DNA of 64,000 bases. Origin: an uncultured Selenomonadales bacterium (lineage in GTDB: Bacteria > Bacillota > Negativicutes > Selenomonadales > Selenomonadaceae). The position numbers and the translations under genes are program-made. Positions within the stretch are counted from its first letter, which is position 1. The number at the start of each line of letters is the position of its first letter. The stretch is taken from positions 11,634 through 75,633 of the forward strand of contig CALFJC010000176.1 of NCBI GenBank assembly GCA_937877655.1, given 5' to 3'. The notes under the pieces were generated by a model that was given only the letters and a program-made list of their open reading frames with translations, was not told the DNA's origin and ran no database searches. Shown here in pieces: positions 16,701 through 31,700 of the stretch.

Positions 16701-19700
16701 ACGGCGTGGCTTACGTCACGGGCGCAAATGAAGTCAGCTTGATTAGCGGCACAATTTTAACCGACGATTCTTCTCAAACGATTTGGATGGGAAATTATTC
16801 AGTTTCAGCCAACCCGAACGATACGGTATCCGACGGCTTAAATGTAGTTGTGACAACTCTTCAAGGAAGTGTCGGCACATTTCAAATTGTCAATGACATT
16901 GATTACAACGAATCATTCATTGTAAACGGTATTGAATATAATCGCGGCGCATTGGGCTTGACTTTTGATGAAACCGTTTCGGGCACAACCGTAACCAAAT
17001 TTTATAAAGGCGATTTAATTCTTTCGGGAAGTGAAACCGTCACTACTGAAAGCCAAGCCGTCGGCGTAATTTTGGATGATTTGTTTACTGACAGCTTGTC
17101 GGGAATTTTGGCGGCGGCAGAATCGGGAATATACACGGAAGATCCTTCAAAATATGTTTTTGCAATCGGCGGCGAGCACAGCGTAAATGCTCTGGTTGTT
17201 GACGATTTGGACAAACGTTCAAAGAGACATGCAGATCTTCAAGTTTCAAGCGGAAAGTATGTCTTGACTACGGTTGACAACAGCGAATCTTGGGCTAATC
17301 TCGACGCAATTTCTGTTGTGAGCGGCGTAACAACTATTTCCAGCGTTTTCACTTCCAATGCCGACGGCGAACTTGTTACGATTATGACGGCGGGCAGTTC
17401 CCAAAATTCTTTGGGAGCCTCCTTCTTCGTCACCAAATCAAAAAGAGATATTTTCACGTTAAACGGTCAAGATGATCGACCGACAATCGGCAACGCAACG
17501 GCATTAACTCTTTTGGACGGCGTGATAACTGCGACAAATACTCAAACCATAACGATCGGCGAGGGAGATACTACCTTTCACTCGGCGGCGAATATGGGAA
17601 TTTCCTTCGACAAAGAAAACTCGGAGGCGAGTTTAACCGCTGCCACAGGAAATGCCTTTACAGTCGACGGCGACACTTACAGCGTTGTTTCGGGCAACGG
17701 AATGGACTTTTTCGTCGGAGAAGACGGCGGAGTTACCGTTGAAGGTTTGACTTATGCCGGCGGAGACGTTTTCACTTACAACGACTCAACTTATTATCTG
17801 AAATCGACGGGCTTCGTGAAAAAAGATGCCTCAAATTATTTGTATCGTTGGGATAAAACCGATGATCATTCTTTGGCAGGCGGCTCGGTTGCAATTTCTG
17901 ATCTCGAAACAAGCGGTAACTGGCAAGGTATTGTTACAATAACAAACGATACCGCTACAGTTGTTCCCTCCAGATTCCACAGCCCGACGACAACTTTGAT
18001 GGATAAAAATTTCAAAAATACCTACGGCACTTTGGAATTTGTCACGAACGGAATTTACAGCTTGTCGAAGGACGCCGACGACTCCGCTACTCTCTCGGCA
18101 ATTAATATCACATCAAAGAATATAAACACTCTTTCTGTTGACGAAGATTTTGAAGGCTTGACAATCTCTTACAACAATTCATCCGTTAAAGTCGGAGATC
18201 TGAAAGCCGACAGCGACGATTTTTATCAAGTCTCCATTTCCGGCGGCATAATGGGTCTTTCGGGCGTGGCAACTGCCTCGCTGATAAGCGGTTCGTTGCT
18301 GGCGGACAGCAATGTCGGAGTTTCTGTTTCCGTCAACAGTACTTACGGCACAGAATATATCAGAGCAGGCGGCTCGGCAGTAATAACTTTGATGGGCGGA
18401 ACTGCCGCTGTCATTTTGGATCAAGACGATTATTTCTCCATAGGTACGGAATCCTACACTTTAGGCAAGCTGGGCTTGGCAAATGAGGATAAACAACTTT
18501 TAGTCAACGTTGACAGCAACGGCAAAAAATTTGTAGTAACAACAGCTTCAGGGCAAAATGAAACAATCGGCTTTGCTACCATTGCAAATCAAGATAATTG
18601 GTGTGATCTCCTCGCTCCCGAAAACGGAGTTTTGACAATAAGTTCTGCGCTTGAACTTACATCTTCACTTGATCATTTTGTTATTGTCAATGATGACAAG
18701 ACTCCCGATTATTATTACGGAAAACTTACTCAAGATACTTCTTCGGGCGGCTATTCCTTAGAAACAATGACAGGTGCCGATTCTGCTCTTTGGCCTACAA
18801 GCGATACTATTTTGGTTGACAGCTCGGTTGTCACGCTCAGCAGTGATTTCCAAAAGAGAAATATTGCGGGCGTAAGGTCGGAAGCTGCTTTCGTCGTCAA
18901 TGACAGCGGAAATAATTCCTTTACCGTAGCCGATACAAGAAACGGCGCGATTATAAATGATGCAACAAAAATTTCTCAGACAGACGGCACAATCATTGCA
19001 AGTGCAAGAACTCAGACTATTACGGCGGGCAGCGCGCAAATTTCAAACTACAACACCGGCGACAGCATAAAAGTTGTTGTCGACGGTGACGACGCCAGCA
19101 TTGCCGCTTTGAACAACGGAGATATTTTCCTTGTCAACGGCACGCGCCACACAATGGCAACGGATCAAAAACTCAGAACTGCAAACGAATTGTTCAGAGA
19201 AACTATTTCCGGCAGTGTTGCAGTCTCCGATTTGGTAAACGACGATTATTGGTACAAAATTATCAGCACGGATACCGAAGGTGCTCTTACGATCAGTTCT
19301 TCGACAACAAGCATTTTGTCCGACGGAGATTCGGCTTACATAATCAACGGAAGCGACATCGATACAATTTACGGATCACTTACAAGAACGACGCTCGGCG
19401 GCTACAGCTTGAGCAGAAATGACGATTTGAGTCAAAGCAGTAAGTCAACCTTAACGAGCATAGTTTTGGATGAATTCCCCTTGAGTTTGACTTCCGATTT
19501 TAAAAATATCCCAATCATTTCGGGCAAAACAACTTTGCAGGCGACGACAACCGATGATGTCTTTGCTTTGGATTATGATAATTATGTTGAAGTTTTCAAT
19601 GCCGACGGAGTTTCTTTGGGCGGCGGCACGCTGAAAACTTCCGATTCAAATCAGACAATCCGCGCAGGCAGTTATCGAATTCACGGCTTGAGTTTCACGG

Positions 19701-22700
19701 GCTCGGACAGCGCAATTACCGTCATAAGGAGCGGAAGCGTTGTCAAAGTCGGGGAACTTAATGTCGGCGAAAGATTTGTTGTCGGCAAAAAAACTTACAG
19801 AGCTACTGCCGTAGGTTTGATTGAAGAAGATTCTTGGAAAATCTGCGACGATGACGGATATGATATTGGTTCGGGCGTTTTTACTGTCGATTCAAATTTT
19901 GAAAGAGATATTATCGGCGTTGAAGAAAAAGAACTCAATCTTTCCTCTCAAGCGGGCGCGGCGGTTATCGTTGACGACATAAATGCTCCGACAGCCAGAA
20001 TTGCCGATTTGGATTACGATTCGACGAGCGGCTTTACCGTCACGAGAAATTATGACGATTCGCTTACTTCAATCGCGCTGGGCACAAATACAATCGGTCT
20101 CACGACAAAATTTAATACGACGGTTAGGACGACGCAAAGCGGCAACAATCCTACTTTCACTGTGAATAAAGATCGTTACAAGTCGGCAAATGCCGCGCTG
20201 ACGATTCAATCGGGCTCAAGCGACAATAATTCTTCGTTAATAAGCGGCGCGGTTGTTCTCGATACGGATACAAGCGCAGTCAAAACTTCCGACGGAGTAA
20301 TTTCTTCCGTAAGCGGCGGCGAATTGATTTTCACGGCGGCGGCAGGTTCCGTCGCAACACTTTCCGGCTTAAACAACGGAGATAAATTTGCCGTCAACGG
20401 CGCGTCCTACAGCGTGACGGGAGCAGGTTTGCTGACCGAAACTCAAATTTGGACGCCCTCAACTTATGAAAGCGTTTTGCTCGACGAAAACACAACCAAC
20501 GGCTTGTTGAATACTGAAGACAACTGGGATTATATTGTTGCAGTTTCAAACGGCGCACTTGCAATTCCGCCGACGGGATATCCGCAAAATGTGGAAGAAT
20601 GGATTATTTTAAGCGAAGATTTGAATTCCAGATGCGGCACTTTGAAAGGCTCGGACGCCGCCGGCTATACTCTCGCCGCAAGTTCTTGGGATACAATCAA
20701 CGCAATAAGCATTAACAAGGGCGGAATTTCTGTTGCTTTCCCGTCAAAGAGTTTCCGCAACGTCACAATCGAAGGAGCAGATTCGGGCGCGACGTTCAGA
20801 ATCACGGACAATAAATCTTTCACCGTGACTGACGGCATAAACGGCGCGAGCATAACCAACGCAACAAGAATTTCTCAGTCAAGCGGCACAATCGCTTTAA
20901 CCGATACAAATCAGACAATCACGACTTCCGCAAAGCACAGCATAAACGCCGGCAACGAAGGCGACGGAATAACTGTCATTATCGATTCCGAAGGAGAAAA
21001 AGTCGGCGCGTTGAGCATCAAGGACACGCAGGACACTTTCACAATCGATAACACAGTTTATGAAATGCTCCCCAACGGAAGCATTCATCGCCCGACGGTA
21101 AGCAAATTCTGGACGAAAAGCATTTTGGAAGACGACAGCTCCATTTTGATTGATGATCTGCAGAACGAAAGTTATTGGGGCGGCTATATCACAATCAGCG
21201 GCGGCGTGTTGAAAATTACAAGAGATGTTCTCGGCTCTTGGTCTTCGGCTTTTGTTGTCGATGAAAATGTTTCGACAAAAATTTACGGCACACTCAGCAA
21301 ATCAAGCACGGGCTACACTTTGAACGGCGCGACTGCGATTTTGAGTCTCAGCAGTATCGAAGTTTTGACGGAAGCCCAGCCTGTAAGTTTGACTTCGGAT
21401 TATGTGGACGTTTCGATTAAAGCGGGCAGTACCTACTTCAAAGCGACGGAAGCCGCGAGCGGTTTCAAAATCAATTACACGTCCTCCGAACTCACTGCAG
21501 ATGATGCAACGGCAATTACTTTGCTTGAGGGCGATTGGACATTGAAAGATGCCAATCAAGTTCTTACGGCGGACGGACAGGTAATTCAAGTCGGCGGAAC
21601 GAGTTCAACCATTTCCGTAAATTACGACGGCGCAAATATTGTAAACGTCACGGGCATTGACGCGGCGGGAGAGATCGTCTCAATCAGCGGCAAAAAATAT
21701 GAACTCACGGCGGGCGACGGAATCAGCGTCAACATTAACGACAGCATTCAAACCGTCAACGACATTTCGGAAGACGATGATTTTTCAATCGCGAACGACA
21801 GATTTATCAAGAAAGAACCCGGTTTCATAAAATCCAACTCGAAAAACTATCTGTGGACGGCGGACGGAGATGTCACGGCAGGAATTTCTGTCGCCGAACT
21901 CAGCGATAATGACGAAAATTGGTCGGCGGTCGCAACGGTTGCAAGTGATGAAATTGTTATCGATAAAAATTCTTCGACGGCAATTCTTATCGACAGCGTA
22001 ACCGATTTAAGCAAAATTTACGGCTCGTTGACTGTCGAAAATGACACTTACACTTTGACGAACGATAAAAATAACGGAGCAGACCCCGCTTTAATTTCGA
22101 TTAATAATGTTGTCGCGAGTCTCACTTCCGATTTTGCAAAAGTTCCGATTAACGCGGCGGGAGCATCTTTTGCCGTAACCGCTTTGACTTCCGGAAATAA
22201 ATTTTCTGTCGACGCAACGGATACTTTTGCTGTTGTCGGCAACGCATCTAAAGTCAGTTTGACTTCGGGAACTCTGGCTGATTTGACGAAGGCAACGACC
22301 GTAACCGTTGATTCTCAAAGTGTTGCGGCAGGAAAAAATTCCACAATCAATGTCGGCTTTGACGGCTCGGAAATTACTTTCAGCGAACTCGATAACGGCG
22401 AAAGTTTTTCCTTCGACAAAAACACTTACACTTATAAAAATGTCGGCGTCGTCAAGGGCGGCAGAACTCTCTTTGTAAACGATACACTTGACGGCTCCGT
22501 TACGGATACAATCCTTGAAGACTCAACCAATTTCAAAACAATGTTTTCTTCCGACGGCGCAACTCTCACGCTCCAAAGCAAAGCAAGCGGAGTTTTTGTC
22601 GACAGCGCGAGCACAGCTGTTTCAGCAGTTTATGCCATACAAGATTATGACAGCGCAAATAAAATTTATTCCTTCGCGCAGATTGCCGACGCAGATTTCA

Positions 22701-25700
22701 CAATCGACGCCGCAACTTTGACTTCGGGCGGAAGTATCAGCGCGCCTTTCGAGGCAAAAGTTCTCACGCCTTCAACGGGAACTTTCAACGTCAACGGAAG
22801 AGATTATATCGCCGCCGCCGATTTGACGATTGACACAACCGAAGATTCTTCCACTTTGAACAAAGGAACCGTTTCGCTTAAGTCGGGCGGCTTTGTCGAC
22901 ATGACAAATGTTGATAATGATGTTTCCGTTGTAAGCGGCGACGGCTTGAAAGTTTCTGTTGAAAACGGCAGTTATACTCTCGGCGGACTCAATAAAAATG
23001 ACGTTTTCGCAATCGGCGGCTACAGCTACACGATGAAGAGCAACAATTTCATTGTTCGCGAAGATGCCGGCGGCAACGAAGAAATTTATATCTCCTCCGT
23101 TGTCGGCGGAGCACTTGCACAGGAAATTATTGACGAGCCGGATTATTGGAATGCATATGTTACCCTTGATTCAAGCAATAATCTCAATCTCAACAGCACA
23201 ATCACGGGCGGCATAGTCATTTCAAAAGATTTCTTGGAAATGTTCGCGGATCTCACCGTCAACAGCACAAATAATTTTAATGTCAACGCTCTTGACGGCG
23301 CGGATACTTCGGGAATTAAAGCGATTAATCTTACTGAAGAAAATTCTACTCTGACGACAGATTTTGCGGCGACAGTCAAAACCGCTTCGGGCTCCAACAC
23401 TTACACGATAAACGATAATCCTTACACCGCAAAAAATTCCGCGCTTGAAATTTCTGCGACAAAAGATTCTTCTACGATAACGAAGGGCATAATCACTCTT
23501 AATGATTCAACGGTAATGACGACGAGCAATCACACAATCAGCGGCTCGGTCGATGAAATTAATGTTGCGTCAATGAAATTCACTCCTTCAATCAACGAAG
23601 TTTTCTCGGTTGACGGTCAAAGTTACACGATGACGGCTGTCGGTTTGACGAAGGGCGGAGCATCCATTTGGACGAAGGAAAGCGATACTTCATACATTTT
23701 GCCCGATGATGATGCTTGGTCGAATATGGCGAGTTTGAGTTCCGAAGGCGTCCTCAATTTGAGAAACGGAGCCGCCGAAGGCAGTACCGTTATCATCAAC
23801 AGCGACGGAACCAAACGCATGGCTTCACTCATTCGCAGCGACAACACTTATACATTAAATGCTGTCGGCGGAAATTCGATAGCTGCGATTCAACTCGGCG
23901 ACTCGACAACCGACACTTTGACGCTTACCGCAGATTTTGATTCTGATGTTAAGACGGGCAACGGCGTTTATAAAGTCAACGGCTTAACCTACAAAGGCAA
24001 CGGGCTTACGATAAAGTCGGAAAATAATTCTTCCGCACTTTACGGCGGCACAGTCAATCTTTCTGCCGACGAAGATTATAATTCTGTCATTGACTACACG
24101 AACGGTTACAACGTCACGGCGACGGGCGGCGACGGAATTAATGTTGCGGCATCGGAAGGCACAATCACAAATTTAACCAACCTTAACTCCGGCGACACTT
24201 TCATAATCGACAATGTTTATTATAAAGTTCTCGCCAATCAAACTTTTGTTCAAACCGAAACCGACGGCACTCCTTCAAAGCTCTACGAGAATTTAATTTC
24301 GGGCAGTTCCTTGAAATACTCCGACATTGTCAACGAAGATAATTTTGTAAATCTTATCGGGCTTGAGGACGGCGTACTGGATCTTACACAGCTTTACGGC
24401 GAGGACGGTTGGTCTGCCGTTATCGTAGCCGACAAAACCAATCCGATTAATCGCGTTGCCAAAGTCAGCTACAGCGACGCCGAAGGTTATAAACTCGAAA
24501 CAACTTATAACGGCGACGACACCAAAATAACTTCAATCAAACTCGGCTCGGCGGTAACAAGTTTCTCGACAACGCTCGATAAAAATGTTAATACAACGGC
24601 GACGGTTACTTACACCATTAATGATAAATTGTTCACCGCGCAGGATGATTTGACGATAGTAACGGCTGACGGCGGAGCAATTCTCACGAACGGAACGGTA
24701 AGCATTCCCGAAGGTGAAAATTATTCCGTAACGACTCGCAGAATAAACAGCGGCACTCAAACCAATGAAACAATTCAATCGACTTCGGGAACAGTTACAG
24801 TCAATGTCGACAACACTTCGGGCACAGTAACAATCGGCGGGCTTAATGCAAATGAAACTTTCACCGTCGACGGCACGGAGTACACTGTAACAAATATTGG
24901 CTTGCTGAACGAAGACAAAGATTCTCTCAATGCTTCCGTTGCCGACACTTGGACTGTCGCAACCACAGATTTAAGCGGCTCGAATTGGAGAACGATTCTT
25001 TCCGTAACAAACGGCGCATTGGATTTAACCTCAAACACTCCTTTAAATGTTTCGGTCGTCGATATTTCTTCCTATACAAATGCTTTCAAGTACGGCTTCT
25101 TGACTTACTCCGGCGGCACTTACACTTTAACGCAGGACGAGAACGAGTCTGCACTTTCAAGCATTACGATAACGGGCACAAATGCAACTTTCGGCGCGAA
25201 GGCTTCGGGCGTTCCCATTACTTCCAACGGCGCAACTTTCAGCGTTACGGCGACAGATAATTTCACAATCAATGCGGCGTCGACTTCAAATCCGCCTGCC
25301 GTAAGCGATACAACTTCCGTAACAGGAATTTATCTCAGCGCGGGAACAATTTCGGCTCCCGCCGACATTCCGATAACGGCGAACGGAAAATCTGTTACTG
25401 CGACTTCAGGCGATATGACCGTTACCAATTCAAGCGGCACAATCACGGTTGAAGGATTAAATTCCGGCGAAACATTCACTGTCGACGGCGTAAATTACAA
25501 AGTTACGACGGCGGAAAAACTTTTCGACATAACCGATGAAGATGAACCGCAAGAAGTCATTACGGGTTTTGCGGACGGAATTTTCACGATAGACAACGCC
25601 GAGTTCATGAGAATAATTACGCTTAACGGCTCGGAACTTGATCTTAAGGAACAAACTTCAGACGCTTATGTTTATGACAATCTGACTGACCCGACGGTAA

Positions 25701-28700
25701 AATATGCCGCCTTGACCGTAACGGGCGGCAAAACCAAAACTCTCACGGGCGAAACCGACACCACAACCATTCAAACCATAAACATTGCCGAAAACGATAA
25801 TTTGACTGTCGACTTTGATACGCGAGTTCATTCGGAAATTGGAAATGTCATCGTCAACACAAAATCTTATTCGGGAACAACCGAGCTCGTGATTGATACC
25901 GACGGCACAACCACAAATTCCACGCTTTACAACGGAACGATTAATCTCAACACGACCTATTCTTCCGCAACAGATTTCAGAAACAATACTTTGGAGAGAA
26001 CAAGCGGCAAAGCTTTCACGGCAACCGCAACCAACGGACGATTCACCGAAATAAACAATCTCGACAACGAAGCGGCATTCACTTACGGCGGAAAAACTTA
26101 TACGCAGAGCATTCCCGGTTTGATTATCGCGGACGAAAAAGTTATTTGCACCGATATTCTCGCGAACGAAACCATTGCACTTGCCGATTTGACTTCCGAA
26201 ACTTGGATTGACTTCCGTGCTCCCGTCAGCGGCGTGCTCGACATCTCCGCGCTCGATGACACTTACATTATTTATGACGATGAAAATAATCCCACAAAAC
26301 AACTCGCAACCTTTACCGTTGCAAGCGACGGCAAAAAAACTCTAGCCGACCACGAAAATAATGCCGCGTCCGAAATTGAGGCGGTTGAAATTGCGGCGGG
26401 CGACGTTTTGGCTGTCGACTTCGTCACAAAAATTAATTCGCCGATTGGAGAAGTCACCGTCAACGACAAAACTTATTCGGGAACAACCGCGCTTGTGATT
26501 GACAGTGCAACCGACAGCGAAGGCGAATACACTTCGACACTTTATAACGGGACAATTACTCTCGACAGAATAAATTCTTCCGCAACGGATTCAAAAGAAA
26601 ATACTTTGACAAGAGAAGGCGGCGCGTCTTCGGACGCGGACGGAACATTTACCGCGACGGCGGAGAACGGACGGTTCACGATAATTGAAGGGCTCGACCC
26701 GACCGAAAGTTTCACTTATCGCAATGTTACCTACGTCCAGAGCGAGCAGGGCTTGAGGAACGGAGCTTTTATTCGCAAAGACCTCGCGGGCACAACAATT
26801 AATCTTTCCGATTTAAGCGGCGCATGGAGTAATATCCTCGCGCCCGTCAAAGGCGTGCTCGACATTTCAGAAGTTACTGAAGATGCTCTTGTTTATGACA
26901 GTGCAACAAATCCGACGACGCAACTTGCAACTTTCACCGTTGACAGCGGCAAAAAAACTCTCGAAGATTATGAAGGCAATTCTTCTGCCATAACAAAAGT
27001 TGAACTTGCGGCGGGCGATGATTTGACGATTGATTTCGCAACGAAAATTTCTTCGCCGATTGGAACAGTTGCCGTCAACGGAAATTCTTATGTCGGCACA
27101 ACCGCGCTTGAAATTGATTCCGTGATTAACTCGGACGATACAAAAGATTCAACTTTGACGAACGGCACGGTTTCTTTGGCTGAAGAAGATGATTTTGTTA
27201 AAACGACGGGCGGCTCCACAATCACTTACACAACCGCCGGCGACGGAATGACGGTTAAAGTCGACAATTCAGACGAGACGGAAGCAATAACTTTTGACGG
27301 CTTGACTTTGGGCGATACTTTCTCTGTCGGAGAAATTTCTTACAGAATTTCCGAAATCGGTCCCGTAAATTCCGAAGGCAAATTGTGGCACGGAAATTCT
27401 TACACGGAAGGAATAACTCTCGCCGCGATTGAAACGGAAAGTAATTGGACGTCCATGTTGGCGGCGACGAATGGAGCTCTTTCAATCAGCGAGAACACAT
27501 TGGAGGACGGCGGAGAATTTATTGTCGTCGATAACCTCAACGACCCGACGAAAATTTACGGCGACTTAACCAAGAGCGGCGACACTTACAAATTAACGAG
27601 ACCGACCAACGCAAACGATAATTTGTCTTCGATAAATGCGAGCGGCATTGAAATTGAACTTGCAAATAACTTTGCGGGCGTCAATCTTGTTGCAAACATC
27701 TCCGAAATTTCCGATACAACTTTGATCAATGCAAACAGATCTTTCACGCTCGATGCAACGGATACAACGCCGAGCCTTTCAAATATCAGTTCACTCACTT
27801 TGAACGCGGGAACAATTTATGCCGCCGTCAATCAAACCGTTACGGCAGGAAATAATGTAATCACTCCTTCAACGATTAACGGCGATATGATTATCGGGCT
27901 CGACACAATCAGCGGCATTGTCGAAGGCGATATTTTCACACTCGGCGAAGACACTTATAAAATGACGCCGATAGGTTTGGTCAACGATACCGATTCTTCC
28001 AAAACTTTGGTAACGAACGGAATTGAAAACGGAACTTTGACTGTCGCCGATATTGAAGAGACTCCGCTTATCGCGGTAAGTTCTGCAGGCATGCTCAATT
28101 TGTCGAATGCAGTTGCGGGAGATTCAATCGTTGTCGACAGTTTGACTTCGCCCGAAAATATTTACGGCGCACTTAACAAAGCCGAAAATATTTATACGCT
28201 TTACGAAGACGGAACGGCAGACGGAATTAAATTTATCGCAATGCCTGACGCCGATTCAACTTTGACAACGGATATTGCCGCCGAAGTCGATACAAACTCC
28301 GGCTCGAACACTTATATTGTCAACAGCAAAAAATATATCGCGGCTGATTCTTCACTTGCTATTGATACCGACGGCACAACCACCAATTCAACTTTAACCG
28401 ACGGAAAAATTTCTTTGGCTGAAGAAAATGATTCCGTAGAAACAACGGGCGGCACTTCGATCACTTACACAGCCGACGGCGACGGGATGACGGTTGCGGT
28501 TGACGGCACGGGCGAGACTGAAGAAATAACTTTCGACGGCTTGACTTTTGGCGATACCTTTACAATCGGAGAAATTTCTTACAAAGTCTCTGCAGTCGGT
28601 CCGATAAATTCAGACGGCAAACTTTGGAACGGAAATGTTTACACGGAAGGAATCACACTCGCAGCGATTAACACGGAAAGTAATTGGACGCCGATGCTCG

Positions 28701-31700
28701 TTGCAACGAACGGAGCACTTACCGTCAACGCGAACACTTTAGTCGACGGCGATGAATATGTTCTTGTCGACAGCACAACCGACCCGACAAAAGTTTACGG
28801 CGACTTAGCGAAGGAAGACGGCAAATACACTCTGACGAAACCTTCTTCAGCCACAGATGATTTGTCTTCAATCAGCGTAAGCGGCATTTCGATTGAAATT
28901 GCTCCCGATTATGCGGGCATTCCGCTTCTTGCAAATGATTCAAATTTCTCTGACATAACCTTAAGTGATGAAGAAGAAACTTTTACTCTCGACGCGACAA
29001 ATACAACGCCGAGTCTTTCAAATGTCAGTTCGCTCACTTTGAATGCGGGAACGATTTATGCCGCCGAAAATCAAACCGTCACAGTTGGCGAAAATGTAAT
29101 TCTTCCTACCGCGATTAATTCCGAAGAATCCGAGAGCGAAACTTACGGCAAAATGACAATCGGGATGTCGACAATCAGCGGCATTGACGAAGGCGAATCG
29201 TTCACTGTCAACGGAACAATTTACAAGATGCTCAACACGGGCTTATTCAACGATACCGACAATAAACTTGTGACGGAAGGATTTGACGCGGGCGAATTTA
29301 CCTTCGGAGACTTTGGCGAAATTCAACTTATCGAAGTAAGTTCTTCGGGCGCACTCAATTTGTCAAATGTTTTTGTGGGAGATTCAATCGTTGTTGATAA
29401 AGTTGAAAGTCCGGCAAATATTTACGGCTCGCTGAACAGAAACGGAAATGCTTACACGCTTGAAAAAGAAGGCGACTCGGACGGAATAAAATTTATCGCA
29501 ATGCCCGACGCCGATTCTACATTGACAACGGACATTTCTGCGACAGTCAACACGCCGTCAAGCTCGAACACTTACACAGTCAACGGAAAAGAATATTCGG
29601 CGGCTAACTCCGCGCTTGTGATTAACAGCGAAGGCACAACTTCAACTTTGACGGACGGAAAAATTTCTCTGGCTGAAGAAAATGATACAGTTACGACGAC
29701 GGGCGGCAATGTGATAACTTACACCACCGACAGCGACGGAATGACTGTTGCAGTCGACGGCACAGGCGAGACGGAAGCAATAACTTTCGACGGCTTAACT
29801 TTGGGCGATACCTTCAAAGTCGGAGAAAATTCTTACAAAGTTTCGGCAGTCGGACCGATAAATTCGGACGGCGAACTTTGGAATGGAAATGCTTACACGG
29901 AAGGAATCACACTCGCGGCGATTGACACGGAGAGTAATTGGACGCCGATGTTTGTTGCAACGAACGGAGCACTTACTGTCAACGCTGAAACTCTTGCTGA
30001 CGGCGAAGAATTTATTGTTGTCGACAACCTCAACGACCCGACGAAGATTTACGGCGACTTGACCAAAACGGACGGCAAATACACTTTGACGAGACCGACC
30101 AACGCCACAGATGATTTGTCTTCAATCAGCGTGAGCAATATTGAAATTGAACTTGCGAATGACTTTGCGGGCGTCGATCTCGTTGCAAATGCCTCCGAAA
30201 TTTCCGACACGGTTTTGACTAACGAAAATAAATCTTTCACACTTAACGCGACGAATACCACGCCGAGCCTTTCAAATGTCAGTTCGCTCACTTTGAACGC
30301 GGGAACGATTTATGCCGCCGAAAATCAAACAGTCACGGTTGGTGAAACGACAATTCTTCCGACTTCGATTAACGCCGAAGACTCCGAAGCTGAAGAATAC
30401 GGGAAAATGACAATCGGGCTTGACAAAATCAGCGGCATTGACGAAGGCGAATCGTTCACCGTCGACGAGACAATTTACAAGATGCTCAACACAGGCTTAT
30501 TCAACGACACCGACAACAAACTTGTGACGGAAGGATTTGACGCGGGCGAATTTACCTTCGGAGACTTTGGCGAAATTCAACTTATCGAAGTAAATTCTGC
30601 GGGCATGCTCAATTTGTCAAATACACTTGCGGGAAATTCTCTTGTTGTCGATAAAGTTGAAAGCCCGGCAAATATTTACGGCAAACTTAATCGCAACGGA
30701 AATGTTTACACGCTGGACAAAGAAGGCGACTCGGACGGAATAAAATCTGTGACGATGCCGAATTCAACTTCGACTTTGACAACAGATATTTCCGCGACAG
30801 TCAACACGCCTTCAAGCTCGAATACTTACACCGTCAACGGCAAAGATTATTCGGCGGCTGATTCCGCACTTGTGATTAACAGCGACGGCACAACTTCAAC
30901 TTTGACGAACGGAAAAATTTCTCTGGCAGAAGAAAATGATTCTGTTACGACGACGAGCGGTTCTATCATTACCTATAAAACTGTTGACGGCGACGGAATG
31001 ACTGTTCAGGCGCGGACAAGCGGCAACGTAACTTTGGGCGGCTTGACTTCGGGCGACGCTTTCAAAGTCGGAGATGATTCTTACAGAGTAACAGATCTCG
31101 GCTTCCACAACGGCAACGATTATCTGTGGACGAGCAATTCCAATTTCAAAAACGGAGTCTCCATTTCCGACACGGGCACTGACGGCTTAAATAACTCCGA
31201 CAACTGGACAAGAACCGTTGTTGCCGAAGACGGAGCACTTTCCGTCAAAGCCAATACTCTTGGCGACGGCGAATCCGCAATTATCATTAACAGTTCGGCA
31301 AATGCGACGGCGACGCTCGGCACTTTGACAAAAACTTCCGACGGCTACACTTTAACCACCGATTCCGACGACGAAAAACTTTCAAGCATTTCTGTTGCCG
31401 GTACAAAACTCACAATCGCCGAAACCCTCGCCGATGTTCCCGTCTCGGCTCTCAAGGCGACGTTCACGGTTACGGCTGAAGATCCTTTCACTGTCGACGC
31501 GACGGGCGATAATGTTTCAATCAGCGAAGACGCAACCGCCATTGAAATTTCCAAAGGCACAATCACTGCGACGACCGCGCAGACCGTCACGGCAACCGAA
31601 GATTCGGGCAGTACAAAAGTTATCGTTCAGGATAACGGCACTTTCAATATCGGCGGCGAAGAATTCCTTGTTGCGGATAATCAAGATGATTTAACTTTCG

